From NCBI GenBank assembly GCA_020634415.1, contig JACKBT010000001.1, positions 201,988 to 265,987 of the forward strand: a DNA stretch of 64,000 nucleotides. The letters are read 5' to 3'. Source of the DNA: Ardenticatenaceae bacterium. Its GTDB lineage: Bacteria; Chloroflexota; Anaerolineae; Promineifilales; Promineifilaceae. The position numbers were made by a program, and so were the translations under genes. The notes below the pieces were generated by a model. The model saw only the letters and a program-made list of their open reading frames with translations, was not told where the DNA came from and did not search any database. Of this stretch, positions 1 through 9,320 are shown one piece after another (within the stretch, counting starts at the first letter, position 1; each line of letters begins with the position of its first letter).

Positions 1-966
1 CTTTGGTTCGATGGGTGGATGGACGATTCAAAACTGGTATATGGAGGCTGGTCAGGTGGTGGTCATACCTACGCCGGTATTTTCGATGTAAATGAGGGTA
101 ACGGGATAGCAGGTGGGACGACACATGGTTCCTTTTTACACGTTAATCAATCTTATGTTTCGGCTACTGAAATTGGTACTGGAGGTTGGTGGCGATTTAG
201 CGGAGCTTTGTTTACATATCGGGTAGAACAAAGTGATCGTTATGAATCCGGCCCATTTATGCGTTTTTTACCTGAACAGGATTCATGGTCTAGAGCCGAT
301 TTAGGCTCTTTACCTATAGGTTGGATGTTAGAACCGGATCAAATGATCGTACTTACCTGGAGCCTTGAGGGAATTAACGACATTGAATTGATACCAGCCA
401 ATATGCAAATTCAACTTTGGGATGTGGAAAGCAATACTTTGCAGCCTCTTATACCAGAAGCCGTGCATGGGTTAATTTCTCCAAACTCACAATTTTTAGC
501 CTTTCGTACTTACTCAGATGAAGATGGCAGTTCGCAAATCCATCTCTTTAATACCAGTACAAGAGAAGTTATTTTTACAGATACCATTTTTGGTGAATTG
601 GAACCGTTCTGGTTAGATTATTCTTTGCACATGGGCGTGTTTGCACCCAACGGCCGTTACTTTGCCTATTTAGACCCCAATCTCAATCTCAAAATATTCG
701 ACATTGAAACCAACCAAAACATCACATCATTGCCATCGTCCCCAACTGAACCTGTTTGGGCAACGCACAGCCACTCCTTGCTTTTCCGCGATCCTCAAAA
801 CAATTGGGTGCTCTTTGACATTGACCAATCAACCCAAATAGCCTTAACCATGCAGAGTGGGGATCGTGTTAAAAAGCCGCAGTGGTCTTTTGACGGCCGT
901 TACCTCAGCTTCAAAATCTGCCCCACTCTTTGCCAAGAAGATGCCGTCATTTTGGAAATTCCCTGA
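1..966 (+). CDS. TolB/WD40-like beta-propeller protein, 5' partial
   Basis: The reading frame is open to the first base of the window, so the true start lies upstream and the Met at base 19 is probably internal. The protein is rich in repeated blade-like strands, with segments such as 'SPNSQFLAF', 'APNGRYFAYLD' and 'SFDGRYLSFK' that recur at blade spacing. These are typical of TolB/WD40-like (PD40) propellers, which bind proteins or sense the periplasm. No catalytic motif is visible. The first ~600 bases are more AT-rich than the neighbours. Exact function is unknown. Confidence 0.6.
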   Translation, partial: LWFDGWMDDSKLVYGGWSGGGHTYAGIFDVNEGNGIAGGTTHGSFLHVNQSYVSATEIGTGGWWRFSGALFTYRVEQSDRYESGPFMRFLPEQDSWSRADLGSLPIGWMLEPDQMIVLTWSLEGINDIELIPANMQIQLWDVESNTLQPLIPEAVHGLISPNSQFLAFRTYSDEDGSSQIHLFNTSTREVIFTDTIFGELEPFWLDYSLHMGVFAPNGRYFAYLDPNLNLKIFDIETNQNITSLPSSPTEPVWATHSHSLLFRDPQNNWVLFDIDQSTQIALTMQSGDRVKKPQWSFDGRYLSFKICPTLCQEDAVILEIP

Positions 967-1044
967 CTCAAGGTTAGTGGGTTTTGTAACTTTGTTGCAC
1001 CTCTCTGCCTTGAAAAAGCATCTACTTCATGGGAAAATCCTGTC

Positions 1045-1842
1045 ATGAAAATGCAATTTTTTACCACCGACGATCAAGTCAAATTAGGCTACAGCGACAA
1101 AGGCAGCGGCATCCCCGTCATCCTTATTGCGGGCTACTCCGCCCCCGCCACCTCCTGGTACGACCAGGAAAAAGTGCTGCTAAAACACGGCTGCCGCGTC
1201 ATCGCCTTCGACAGACGCTCACACGGCAGTTCCGCTAATCCCCCCTTCGGCCAAGACATGGCCACACAGGGCAAAGACCTCGCTGCCCTGCTGCACCACT
1301 TGCAGCTAGACAAGGCATTTTTGATAGGGCAATCACAGGGGGCTTCCACCATGTGGGCCTATATTGCCCAATTTGGCACAGAACGGCTGTATGGTGTGAT
1401 TAGCATTGACCAGACACCCAAGATGCTGAACAGCGAGGATTGGCCCTATGGCATGGTTGGTCTGAACGCCGCCACGCGCCCCACGTTTTTCGACCATCCG
1501 TTGCCCAAGCCAAACAAGAAAGCGCCAAACTTCATGATTATCCTAATGATGTTTTTACGCGGGGTGAAGTATCTGAAATTCGACCATGAAAGGACAAAAC
1601 CGCTGCTTTTGGATCATGCCGATGCGGACTGGCGGGAAACGCTCAAGCAGACCGATGTGCCAGTCCTCTTCGTTGCCGGTGCCGAAAGCCCCTTTTGGCC
1701 GAAGGAACATGCCACCGCCAGCGCCGCCCTCTGCCCCCAAGGCGAAGCGGCCATCATCGCAGGCTCCGGTCATGCCGTCAATTGGGAATGTCCAAAGGAG
1801 TTTGATGAGATCATGCTGGAGTTCTTGACGAGATTCCATTAA
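1045..1842 (+). CDS. alpha/beta hydrolase
   Basis: A 265-residue alpha/beta-hydrolase-fold enzyme. The nucleophile elbow GQSQG places the catalytic serine at residue 97, and the histidine is probably H243 in 'GSGHAVNW'. The acid is probably E214 in 'AGAESPFW', where many family members have Asp. The oxyanion region 'IAGYSAPATSW' lies near residues 28-38. Length matches the small soluble esterase/haloperoxidase-like branch. Substrate cannot be read from sequence. It follows the propeller gene by 78 bases on the same strand, and the ribosome-binding site is weak. Confidence 0.8.
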   Translation: MKMQFFTTDDQVKLGYSDKGSGIPVILIAGYSAPATSWYDQEKVLLKHGCRVIAFDRRSHGSSANPPFGQDMATQGKDLAALLHHLQLDKAFLIGQSQGASTMWAYIAQFGTERLYGVISIDQTPKMLNSEDWPYGMVGLNAATRPTFFDHPLPKPNKKAPNFMIILMMFLRGVKYLKFDHERTKPLLLDHADADWRETLKQTDVPVLFVAGAESPFWPKEHATASAALCPQGEAAIIAGSGHAVNWECPKEFDEIMLEFLTRFH

Positions 1843-1923
1843 CCTTTCAACTGTTGCTCTCAACTTATCATTTCCAGCCATCTTCGGCGAGAAACCCTCC
1901 TCGCCCCCACGACCCATTCACCC

Positions 1924-3093
1924 CTACAATAAGGCCGCGATTTCTGCCTCCGTATACCCCAACTCCCGCAAAACCTCTGGCGAGTGCTCCCCAGTTTTCA
2001 CCCCTGTATGTTTATACTCCGGCTGGCTGCGCGAAAATTTATAGGGGCTGGCGATTTGCGGTTGGAAACGGCCGTTTCCCATCTCTACCTCCACCACCAT
2101 CCCCCGCGCCTGCGTCTGCGGGTGCTGCAGCATCTCCGGCACCGTCAAAACCGGCTCCACACAGACATCATATTCGGCAAAAACGGCCGTCCACTCCGCC
2201 AACGTCTTCTCCCTCAGCACCGCCCCAATCTCCGCCTTTAACGCCTCCATCTGCCCCGGCACAGCCTCAAAGCCGCGCTCAACCAAATCAGGTCGCCCCA
2301 TCGCCGTGCAAAAGCCCCGCCAGAATTGGGGTTCCAAACTGCCCACAGAGAGATAACGGCCGTCTTTCGTCCCATAACAATCATAAAAACCACCCCCGTT
2401 CAAGCCCCAACTCTCATAATCAGGCATTGTGCCACCCACTAAATAGGCACTCACCACATGGCTGTGCCAGGCAACAGACATATCAAACATGCTAATATCC
2501 ACCATCTGCCCCTCCCCCGTCGCCAGCCGATGAATAACGGCCGCTAAAATCCCCGTCACTGCCCCCAACGAACCACCGCCCACATCGGCCACCTGCACCC
2601 CTGGCGGCTGCGGCCCGCCTGCCCTGCGCCCCGTGTGGCTCATCACCCCCGCCAGCGCCAGATAGTTCAAATCATGTCCGGCGCGATCTTTATACGGCCC
2701 CGTCTGCCCATAACCAGTTATCGAGCAGTAGATGAGGGAGGGGTTCACGGCCGTTAACGCTTCATAGCCCACGCCCAACCTGTCCATCACCCCCGGCCGG
2801 AACTGCTCCAACACAATATCATATCCCCCCTCACGCACCAGCCGCTTAATAACGGCCGTTGCCCCCGGCTTCTTCAAATCCAACGCCAGCGACCGCTTAG
2901 AGCGGTTCAGCAGCGCGTGCCACGACGAATGGCCTTCCTCATCAAACGGCGGCATCAGCCGCACCATATCCGGCCGATTTGGCGCTTCCACCCGCAGCAC
3001 CTGCGCCCCCATATCCGCCAACATCATCGTCGCAAACGGCCCCGGCAGCAGGGTACTAAAGTCGAGTATCTTAAGTGTAGAGAGTGGTCCCAT
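1924..3093 (-). CDS. CaiB/BaiF family CoA-transferase or alpha-methylacyl-CoA racemase
   Basis: A 389-residue class III CoA-transferase-family protein. It opens with 'LKILDFSTLLPGPFATMMLADMG', the usual N-terminal strand and loop of the family. 'GHDLNYLA' (H140-D141) and 'VADVGGGSLG' (D170) match the His and Asp acid/base pair of alpha-methylacyl-CoA racemase, so racemase activity is at least as likely as CoA transfer. D170 is also at the position of the aspartate that carries the acyl group in true transferases. It is the last gene of a minus-strand acyl-CoA cluster, behind a 23-bp intergenic hairpin. No clear ribosome-binding site precedes the start. Confidence 0.85.
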   Translation of the reverse strand: MGPLSTLKILDFSTLLPGPFATMMLADMGAQVLRVEAPNRPDMVRLMPPFDEEGHSSWHALLNRSKRSLALDLKKPGATAVIKRLVREGGYDIVLEQFRPGVMDRLGVGYEALTAVNPSLIYCSITGYGQTGPYKDRAGHDLNYLALAGVMSHTGRRAGGPQPPGVQVADVGGGSLGAVTGILAAVIHRLATGEGQMVDISMFDMSVAWHSHVVSAYLVGGTMPDYESWGLNGGGFYDCYGTKDGRYLSVGSLEPQFWRGFCTAMGRPDLVERGFEAVPGQMEALKAEIGAVLREKTLAEWTAVFAEYDVCVEPVLTVPEMLQHPQTQARGMVVEVEMGNGRFQPQIASPYKFSRSQPEYKHTGVKTGEHSPEVLRELGYTEAEIAALL

Positions 3094-3104
3094 TTTTGAA
3101 ATAT

Positions 3105-3164
3105 GAATTATGAATTATGAATTATGAGGAGGCTCTCCCCTTCATAATTCATAATTCATAATTC
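3105..3164. repeat. intergenic hairpin of GAATTAT heptamers
   Basis: Three direct heptamers (GAATTAT) form the left arm at 3105-3127 and their exact complement forms the right arm at 3142-3164, giving a perfect 23-bp stem with a 14-nt loop. It fills the gap between the acyl-CoA ligase stop and the CoA-transferase start on the minus strand. It may act as an RNA processing or stabilising hairpin. It is one of a family of such spacers in this window. Confidence 0.85.
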
Positions 3165-3171
3165 CTAATTC

Positions 3172-4797
3172 TTAATTCAATTCCCCCGCCGCGAACATAT
3201 TCCGCAGGGTGCGCTTGCTGAATTTGCCCGTGCTGGTCTTGGGGATTTCGGCCACGAAAACATAGTCGTCGGGAATCCACCATTTGGCAACTTTGTCGCT
3301 GAGGAAGGCGGTGATTTCGGCGGCGGTCAGGTCGTGTCCGTCGGCGGTGGGGACAATGGCGGCTAACGGCCGTTCCTGCCACTTCTCATCAGGAATCGCA
3401 ATAACGGCCGCTTCCAACACCTTCGGATGCGCCATAATCTCATTCTCCAAATCCACCGTCGAAATCCACTCCCCACCACTCTTCACCAAATCCTTCGTCC
3501 GATCCGTAATCTGCATCAAGCCATCCGGGTTCATCTTCGACACATCACCCGTGCGGAACCAGCCATCGGCCGTAAACGAATCCGGCGACACCTCCCGCTT
3601 AAAATATTTACCAATCACCCAGGGGCCACGTACCTGCAATTCACCCATCGCCTCCCCATCCCAGGGCAAGGCTTCACCCTCCTCATCCACAATGCGAATC
3701 TCCACCCCAAAAATAGCATACCCCTGCTTAGCCTTCACATCCCACTTCGCCTCATCCGGCAAAGCCGCGTGATGGCTCTGCAAATTCGTCACCGTCCCCA
3801 ACGGCGATGTCTCCGTCATGCCCCAGGCATGAACCACATTCACCCCCAACTCACTCTCATACGCCTTCGTCAAGGCACGGGGCATCGCCGAACCACCCAC
3901 CACCAGCGCCCGAATGCAAGAAATATCACGCGGATTATTCTTCAACTCATGATAAAGTGCCGTCCAAATCGTAGGCACACCCGCCGCAATCGTCACCCGA
4001 TACTCGGCGATCATGTCCGCCAGCGGCACACCCTGCAAAAACTGCCCCGGCATCACAATCTCCGCGCCCGAAGCCACGCAGCCATAAGGCAGCCCCCAGG
4101 CCATCGCATGGAACTGCGGCACAACCGGCAGCACAACATCCGACTCCGTTACACCTAACGAATTGGCTTGCAGCGTGCCTAAGGTATGCAAATACATCGA
4201 GCGATGGGCATACATCGCCCCTTTCGGATCACCTGTGGTGCCGCTGGTGTAACACATACCCATAGACATGTTCTCATCCGTTGACCGCCACTCAAAATTC
4301 TCATCCGATTCGTCAATCAAATCCTCATAAAACAGCACATTGGGCAGCTTCGTCTGCACATCACGCGGCGCGTTATACAGCACATAATGCGCCACACAGC
4401 TAATCTGGTCAGCCACCCGCTCATACAGCGGCAGCAGCGAGCCTTCAATGAAAACAATTTTGTCCTCGGCATGGTTGACAATATAGGCCAACTGGTCGGG
4501 GAAGAGGCGGATGTTGAGGGTGTGGCAAACCGCCCCGGCACCGGGAATGGCGTAATACAGCTCCAAATGCTGGTAATTGTTCCAGGCAAAAGTAGCCACC
4601 CGATCCCCTGGCTCCACGCCCAACTTCACCAGAGCCTTAGACAAACGCTTGACGCGCTTGTACATGTCGGCGTAGGTGTAGGTGTGGAAGCTGCCATCCG
4701 GCCGTTTGGTAATCACCCGCTTGTGGGCATACATGCGGTTGGCATGTTCCAATATTTTGTCTAACGTCAACTGGTAATCCATCATTAAACTTTGCAT
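3172..4797 (-). CDS. long-chain acyl-CoA ligase (AMP-binding, FadD-like)
   Basis: A 541-residue adenylate-forming enzyme that activates a carboxylic acid with ATP and loads it onto CoA. The P-loop-like motif [11 protein letters not shown] spans residues 183-193. 'GWFRTGD' and '[15 protein letters not shown]' mark the hinge region, and the C-terminal catalytic lysine is near residue 525 in 'TSTGKFSKR'. The start at 4797 is supported by an AAGGAGAAGG ribosome-binding site a few bases upstream; Met5 and Met6 are alternatives. It is co-directional with the CoA-transferase, esterase and thioesterases, which points to fatty or branched acid breakdown or activation. Confidence 0.92.
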   Translation of the reverse strand: MQSLMMDYQLTLDKILEHANRMYAHKRVITKRPDGSFHTYTYADMYKRVKRLSKALVKLGVEPGDRVATFAWNNYQHLELYYAIPGAGAVCHTLNIRLFPDQLAYIVNHAEDKIVFIEGSLLPLYERVADQISCVAHYVLYNAPRDVQTKLPNVLFYEDLIDESDENFEWRSTDENMSMGMCYTSGTTGDPKGAMYAHRSMYLHTLGTLQANSLGVTESDVVLPVVPQFHAMAWGLPYGCVASGAEIVMPGQFLQGVPLADMIAEYRVTIAAGVPTIWTALYHELKNNPRDISCIRALVVGGSAMPRALTKAYESELGVNVVHAWGMTETSPLGTVTNLQSHHAALPDEAKWDVKAKQGYAIFGVEIRIVDEEGEALPWDGEAMGELQVRGPWVIGKYFKREVSPDSFTADGWFRTGDVSKMNPDGLMQITDRTKDLVKSGGEWISTVDLENEIMAHPKVLEAAVIAIPDEKWQERPLAAIVPTADGHDLTAAEITAFLSDKVAKWWIPDDYVFVAEIPKTSTGKFSKRTLRNMFAAGELN

Positions 4798-4817
4798 TGA
4801 ACCTTCTCCTTATTTTA

Positions 4818-4886
4818 GAGACTGGAGATTGGAGACTGGAGACTGAGATAATCTCTAGTCTCCAGTCTCTAGTCTCCAATCTCCCA
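4818..4886. repeat. intergenic hairpin of GGAGACT heptamers
   Basis: The left half repeats GGAGACT/GGAGATT units and the right half is their imperfect reverse complement, giving a hairpin of about 30 bp. It lies between the esterase stop and the acyl-CoA ligase start. The same heptamer builds the spacers at 7376-7432, 37387-37430 and 62273-62335. Confidence 0.8.
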
Positions 4887-4890
4887 CTCT

Positions 4891-6129
4891 CTAATCCGCA
4901 ATCGCCTGATACGCCATCACCTTAAAGTCTGGCGTTAACAAATGTACCGGGGGCTGATATTGGGACATCATCACCCCGATTAGCTCTTCTTGGGGGTCTA
5001 CCCAAAAGGTGGTGCTGGCCGCGCCGCCCCAACTAAAGCTGCCCACGGAACCAACAGCCTGATACTGACCGATGTCCATGATCACACCAAAACCCAGACC
5101 ATACCCCTCACCCGGTCGGGGAACGCCGCCTAACTCAACTGGCAGCAGGTTGGGCGCGAGGTGATTGGCGGTCATGAGTTCCAGGGTTTTGCGGCTGATG
5201 ATGCGACGGCCGTTTAACTCCCCACCATTCAACAACATCTGCGCAAAACGCAGATAATCTGCCGCCGTAGAAACCAGCCCATGCCCACCCCGAAACGCCT
5301 GATGCGGCGCCGACTCCAAACTATCCCGCGCCCCCGCTAGATAGTTGCTGGCCCCTTTCATGGCATCACCAAACCAGCGGGTAATAGAAACATCAGAATA
5401 CAGCACATTGACCGAGCCATACATGGTCACAAGGCGATCCAGCTTCGCCTCAGGCACATAGTAACCGGTGTCCACCATACCCAGCGGCTCAAAAATCGTC
5501 TCCCGCAAATACACATCCACCGGTTTGCCGCTGATAAGCTGCACCAGATATGCCACCACATCATGCGCTAAACTATACCGCCAGCTTGTGCCGGGTTGAA
5601 AGGCTAGAGGCAGCTTGACTAATTCGGCCACAAACTCGTCAAGGGGGCTTTCAAATGAAAGTTGGGCATCACGGTATAGTTGTTCAACACGGCCGTTTTC
5701 CAACCAGTGATACGTCAACCCCGACGTATGCGTCAGCAAATCCCGAATCGTAACCGGCCGCCGCAGCTCCTCCAAAATCATCTCCCCCGCTTCATCCTCG
5801 CCCGCATACACCTTCAAGGAATTGAAAGCCGGAATAAACGCAGCCACCGGCAGATTCAGATGAAACAGCCCTTGCTCATACAAGGTCATCAAAGCCAGAC
5901 AAATAATCGGCTTCGTCATCGAGTAAATGCGGAAAATCGCGTCGGGCCGCATCGGTGTCTGCGTCTCCCGATCCATCAACCCTAAACAATCCTCATACAC
6001 AACCTGCCCCCGCCGCACAATGGTCGCCACAATACCCGCCACCTTGTCATCGGCGATATACTTCTCTAAAGTCGGCCGTACTCGCGCCAACCGCTCACTG
6101 GACATGCCAACATCTTCAGGGTGCATCAT
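4891..6129 (-). CDS. serine hydrolase of the beta-lactamase (class C)/esterase fold
   Basis: A 412-residue penicillin-binding-protein-like serine hydrolase. The nucleophile motif SMTK (S70, K73) is intact. 'RYSLAHD' near residue 185 supplies the Tyr of the YxN-like motif, here YSL. There is no signal peptide, which fits a cytoplasmic esterase (EstB-like family VIII carboxylesterase) better than a beta-lactamase or a cell-wall enzyme. 'FWVDPQEELIGVMMSQ' near the end is typical of this esterase group. Met9 is an alternative start. It lies in the acyl-CoA cluster. Confidence 0.85.
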   Translation of the reverse strand: MMHPEDVGMSSERLARVRPTLEKYIADDKVAGIVATIVRRGQVVYEDCLGLMDRETQTPMRPDAIFRIYSMTKPIICLALMTLYEQGLFHLNLPVAAFIPAFNSLKVYAGEDEAGEMILEELRRPVTIRDLLTHTSGLTYHWLENGRVEQLYRDAQLSFESPLDEFVAELVKLPLAFQPGTSWRYSLAHDVVAYLVQLISGKPVDVYLRETIFEPLGMVDTGYYVPEAKLDRLVTMYGSVNVLYSDVSITRWFGDAMKGASNYLAGARDSLESAPHQAFRGGHGLVSTAADYLRFAQMLLNGGELNGRRIISRKTLELMTANHLAPNLLPVELGGVPRPGEGYGLGFGVIMDIGQYQAVGSVGSFSWGGAASTTFWVDPQEELIGVMMSQYQPPVHLLTPDFKVMAYQAIAD

Positions 6130-6176
6130 CTTTTCTCACTCACCGGACACTGGCGTTTTTTGAGTTTTCCAGAGTA

Positions 6177-6197
6177 GGGCGATTTTGAAAATCGCCC
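6177..6197. repeat. REP-like palindrome GGGCGATTTT-g-AAAATCGCCC
   Basis: A 10-bp perfect inverted repeat around one central base, preceded by GTA and followed by CCAC. It lies in the gap upstream of the esterase gene. Related GTAGGGCGATTTTGTAAATCGCCC-type elements occur at 11124-11175 and 39715-39763. Confidence 0.7.
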
Positions 6198-6315
6198 CAC
6201 ATACCAGAGAGAACTATAAAATTCGCCAGACTCCAGTCACTTATTAGGTGACTACAACGGATGGTGGAAATAAACCGATAAGACATCCCATTATTTCTCA
6301 AACCGTTGTAGTCCT

Positions 6316-6804
6316 TTACGGCCGTATCGCCCCACACACCGGCGCCGCCCAATCCAGCTTCTCACTTTCCGCAATCAGGGCATCAATTTGGGCCGCAATA
6401 TGGGGAGGATACGGCGAAGTGCGCCGCACCCGCATATCCGCATGTGCGCCCAGCGTCTCGCTGGTGGCCGCCAGGGTGCCATTGGTTTCGTTGACCATGA
6501 ACAACATAAAATGGATGCGCTTGGCCGAACGGCCGATCATCCTCCCTCGCACATTCACCACATCCCCCACCCGGCACTCCGCCAGATAACGTATAGACTG
6601 CTGCAAGGCAAAGCCACCGCCCACCCCGCCCGTGTAATACGCCTCATCCATGCCAAACGTGCCAAAAAAGCGCCACGCCGCCTCATCAAAAATCGCCAGA
6701 TAATGGCGCACATTCATATGCCCCATCACATCCAAATGTTCTGCGCCAATCGTCACCCGATTGAAGCTATGGAGTTGTTCGAGTTGGGTAAGGGTGGGGA
6801 TCAT
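6316..6804 (-). CDS. hot-dog-fold acyl-CoA thioesterase-like protein (copy 1)
   Basis: A 162-residue single hot-dog domain of the 4HBT/FadM-like thioesterase type, which hydrolyses acyl-CoA thioesters. 'HLDVMGHMNVRHYLAIFDEA' (residues ~22-41) matches the substrate-binding helix region, where Asp and His/Asn residues are used by the family. It is clearly homologous to the next gene upstream: both share 'EHLDVMGHMN', 'IRYLAE.RVG', 'GRMIGRS' and 'LAAT.E.L..HAD...RRT.PYPP'. The pair therefore arose by tandem duplication. Confidence 0.8.
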   Translation of the reverse strand: MIPTLTQLEQLHSFNRVTIGAEHLDVMGHMNVRHYLAIFDEAAWRFFGTFGMDEAYYTGGVGGGFALQQSIRYLAECRVGDVVNVRGRMIGRSAKRIHFMLFMVNETNGTLAATSETLGAHADMRVRRTSPYPPHIAAQIDALIAESEKLDWAAPVCGAIRP

Positions 6805-6827
6805 AAGGGCATTCTTTAAGTTCCTCT

Positions 6828-6875
6828 AAGTTCCCCTCAGTTCCTCTGGGGAACTCGGAGGAACTGAGGGAACTT
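6828..6875. repeat. intergenic hairpin of AGTTCC/GGAACT repeats
   Basis: The left arm 6828-6846 pairs with the right arm 6858-6875 over 18 bp with one bulged C. Direct AGTTCC-type units recur about every 10 bases from 6818. It separates the two tandem thioesterase genes and abuts the stop codon of the upstream copy. Confidence 0.8.
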
Positions 6876-6876
6876 C

Positions 6877-7368
6877 TTATACGTTCATTACGCCCGACAG
6901 CGGCACATCCCAAGCCAGTTGGTTGTGGGCGGCAATAAGGGCATCGAGTTTGGCTAAAATAGGCGGCGGGTAAGGAGCCGTGCGCCGAATGGTGAGGTCG
7001 GCATGGCTGGCCAGGCACTCCATCGTGGCCGCCAGCGTGTTGGTGGATTCGTTGACCATGAAGAGGAGGTAGTGAACCCGTTTGCCATTGTCGGAACGGC
7101 CGATCATCCTCCCCTTAATCACCACCGTCTCGCCCACCCGCACCTCCGCCAGATAACGAATAAAATGCTGCAAGGCAAACTGCCCCGCCTGCTCCCGCTC
7201 AAAATAGGCAAAATCGGCCCCCACATCGGCAAACAACTGCCAGTCGCCATCATCAAAAAAGGCCATATACCAGCGGATGTTCATATGCCCCATCACATCC
7301 AAATGCTCGTCGGTAATAGTCACGCGATAGAGGGCAGGGAGAGGATTTAGATTTTCGATAGTCGTCAT
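6877..7368 (-). CDS. hot-dog-fold acyl-CoA thioesterase-like protein (copy 2)
   Basis: A 163-residue paralogue of the downstream thioesterase-like gene, with the same order of motifs ('EHLDVMGHMNIRWYMAFFDDG', 'RYLAEVRVGETVVIKGRMIGRS', 'RRTAPYPPPI'). The copies are diverged enough that both have probably been kept by selection, perhaps for different acyl chains. It likely lies in one transcript with copy 1 and the acyl-CoA ligase, with a hairpin in each spacer. Confidence 0.8.
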   Translation of the reverse strand: MTTIENLNPLPALYRVTITDEHLDVMGHMNIRWYMAFFDDGDWQLFADVGADFAYFEREQAGQFALQHFIRYLAEVRVGETVVIKGRMIGRSDNGKRVHYLLFMVNESTNTLAATMECLASHADLTIRRTAPYPPPILAKLDALIAAHNQLAWDVPLSGVMNV

Positions 7369-7375
7369 AGCTGGG

Positions 7376-7432
7376 GGAGACTAGAGGCTGGAGACTAGAG
7401 ATTGAAGCCTCCAGTCTCTAGTCTCCAGTCTC
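7376..7432. repeat. intergenic hairpin of GGAGACT heptamers
   Basis: GGAGACTAGAG-type units on the left are mirrored by CTCTAGTCTCC units on the right, giving an imperfect hairpin of more than 20 bp. It fills the spacer between the MBL hydrolase stop and the thioesterase start. Confidence 0.75.
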
Positions 7433-8392
7433 CTTTCTTATAAAATGCAGCACTTCACCAATCGGCCGTTCCACCACCAACCCCTCCGCTTTAAGCAAAT
7501 CCAGGTAGCCCACCAGCATCCACAGGCCCGAAAAGCGGGCTTGCGGCGGGTAATGGGCATACATGATGTTGACCAGATCGGCCATCGTCTCATGGCCGTC
7601 GGCCACCAACTGCCAGCACTCCATTTTGCGCTGGTGAATCCGCTGCCGCTGCTTGCGGATGAGAGCGCGATGGTCGGTGATGAGGTCGCCATGACCCGGA
7701 TACACAATGTCTATGTCCAGGGCTTCGGCCAGGTCGAGCGATTGCAAAAATTGGGGCAGGGCGGGGATGCGGGTGTGGCCGGTTAACGGCCGTTCCACAA
7801 TCGGCGTCGGCGCACGGTGCAGCAAATGGTCCGCCGCCAAAAACTGCCGCGTCTCCGGCTGATAAAAACAGGTCTGGTGATTAGCATGGCCGGGCGCATA
7901 AACCACCTGCCACTCTAACCCACCCATTACCAGCGTCTCTTGCAGGCCAAACGGCCGTACCCAAGCCGCCGGCACCGACTCAAACGTATCCTTCACCCCT
8001 TCAAAATAAGCCACTACCCCATCCTGCATGGCCGGCGGCAGACCCGTTTGCGGCAAAAAAACATCCCGGTAATAAACCAACCGCTTCTGCCACATCCCCG
8101 CAAAATCCAACAGCCAATCCGCGCCCAACTCCGACACCCACACAGTGGCCCCACTGGCCGCCGCCAGCCGCGTCGCCTGACCACAATGATCCACATGCGG
8201 ATGCGTAATCACCACCCGCCGCAAATCAGCCACCTGCACCCCCTGCGCCGCCATACCCGCCACCAGCGCCGCCCAACTCGCCTCCGACTTCACGCCGGTA
8301 TCCACTAAAATCGGTTCTGGTTCAGTAAAAAGATAGGCATTAACGGGGCCAACGGCAAACTCGGTGGGCAGCTCGATACGGATGGGGTTCAT
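7418..8392 (-). CDS. MBL-fold metallo-hydrolase
   Basis: A 324-residue metallo-beta-lactamase-fold enzyme. The metal motif THPHVDH gives H64, H66, D68 and H69; further ligands are the His of 'APGHANHQ', the Asp of 'AADHLLH' and the His of 'YPGHGD'. The C-terminal ~80 residues ('RIHQRKMECWQLVADGHETMADLV') form the winged-helix-like extension seen in LACTB2-like and related hydrolases. These act on thioesters or nucleic acids, and sequence alone does not decide between them. Its place among acyl-CoA genes favours a thioester-type substrate. Confidence 0.82.
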   Translation of the reverse strand: MNPIRIELPTEFAVGPVNAYLFTEPEPILVDTGVKSEASWAALVAGMAAQGVQVADLRRVVITHPHVDHCGQATRLAAASGATVWVSELGADWLLDFAGMWQKRLVYYRDVFLPQTGLPPAMQDGVVAYFEGVKDTFESVPAAWVRPFGLQETLVMGGLEWQVVYAPGHANHQTCFYQPETRQFLAADHLLHRAPTPIVERPLTGHTRIPALPQFLQSLDLAEALDIDIVYPGHGDLITDHRALIRKQRQRIHQRKMECWQLVADGHETMADLVNIMYAHYPPQARFSGLWMLVGYLDLLKAEGLVVERPIGEVLHFIRKETGD

Positions 8393-8418
8393 AGCTTAAT
8401 GATAGCGTGAATTAATAA

Positions 8419-8473
8419 AGGTGGCAGGTTACAAGTGGCAGGTGGCAACTACCTGCTACCTGCCACCTGCCAC
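8419..8473. repeat. intergenic hairpin of GGTGGCA heptamers
   Basis: GTGGCAGGTGGCA at 8435-8447 pairs perfectly with TGCCACCTGCCAC at 8461-8473 (13 bp). Additional GGTGGCAGGT and TACCTGC units flank it. The spacer separates the omega-amidase stop from the MBL hydrolase start. The same unit recurs at 26527-26558. Confidence 0.8.
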
Positions 8474-8474
8474 G

Positions 8475-9281
8475 TTAAAGATATAATTCAGGCCGACGGT
8501 CGGCAAAAATCGGAATTTTGGCGCGGGCTGCGTCTACTTTGCCCAGGTCAATTTCGGCCGTTAACAGCACTTCACTCTCCCCCGCCTCCACCACAATCTC
8601 GCCCCAGGGATCAATGATGCAGGAATGGCCGAAGAAGTCGGTGTTTTTAGAATTGCCCACGCGGTTACAGGCAATCACATACATCTGGTTCTCAATGGCT
8701 CGCGCTCGCAGCAAAGTTTGCCAGTGGGCCAGACGCGGGTGCGGCCATTCGGAAGGCAAAAAGACCATCTGCACCCCAGAGAGGGCATAGGCGCGGAAAA
8801 GTTCAGGGAAGCGCAAATCATAACAAATGGACAAGCCGCCCAGCCCCCATTCTGTTTCCACCACCGTCAGTTTTTCGCCCCCAGTCAGGTAGAGATGTTC
8901 ATCCATCAGTTGGAAGAGGTGGATTTTGCTGTATTGGCCGAGGATTTGACCATCGCTGTTGATGTAAACGGCCGTATTCCCATACTTTGCATCCTTATGC
9001 GCATCCTCCCCCAACAACGACAAACACGACCCCAAAATCGCAATCCCATTCTGCCGCGCCAACTGCGCCGCCTCCGCAAAAATCCCCGCATCCGTCGGCG
9101 TGGCATAACGCGCCGCATTCTCCAAATCATAGCCCGTAGACCACAGTTCCGGCAGCACCACCACATCCGAACCCCGCTGGGCGGCCTCCGCCACCATGCG
9201 CCGCGCCGTCGCCAAATTCTGCTCCGGCTCGCCCAAAACAACATCCATCTGTGCTAAAGAAATCGTCAGCTTCATGTTCAC
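8475..9281 (-). CDS. nitrilase-superfamily amidohydrolase, probable omega-amidase
   Basis: A 268-residue carbon-nitrogen hydrolase with an intact Glu-Lys-Cys triad: E45 in 'LPELWSTGY', K119 in 'YSKIHLF' and C153 in 'SICYDLRFPE'. 'YDLRFPELFR' and 'VIACNRVG' are characteristic of the omega-amidase/Nit2 branch, which hydrolyses 2-oxoglutaramate or 2-oxosuccinamate. A PLP aminotransferase related to glutamine/methionine transaminases lies 630 bases away on the other strand. Together they could form a transamination/omega-amidase (glutaminase II-like) route, which is an inference from context. The start is MNMKL; Met3 is an alternative. Confidence 0.88.
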   Translation of the reverse strand: MNMKLTISLAQMDVVLGEPEQNLATARRMVAEAAQRGSDVVVLPELWSTGYDLENAARYATPTDAGIFAEAAQLARQNGIAILGSCLSLLGEDAHKDAKYGNTAVYINSDGQILGQYSKIHLFQLMDEHLYLTGGEKLTVVETEWGLGGLSICYDLRFPELFRAYALSGVQMVFLPSEWPHPRLAHWQTLLRARAIENQMYVIACNRVGNSKNTDFFGHSCIIDPWGEIVVEAGESEVLLTAEIDLGKVDAARAKIPIFADRRPELYL

Positions 9282-9320
9282 ATCCTTTCAACCATTCAAA
9301 TTCTGGCCCCACACCCCTAC

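Noticed and set aside
1854..2495. 213-codon Pro/Ser-rich plus-strand frame
   Set aside because: It is the antisense of the CoA-transferase gene and has only low-complexity composition.
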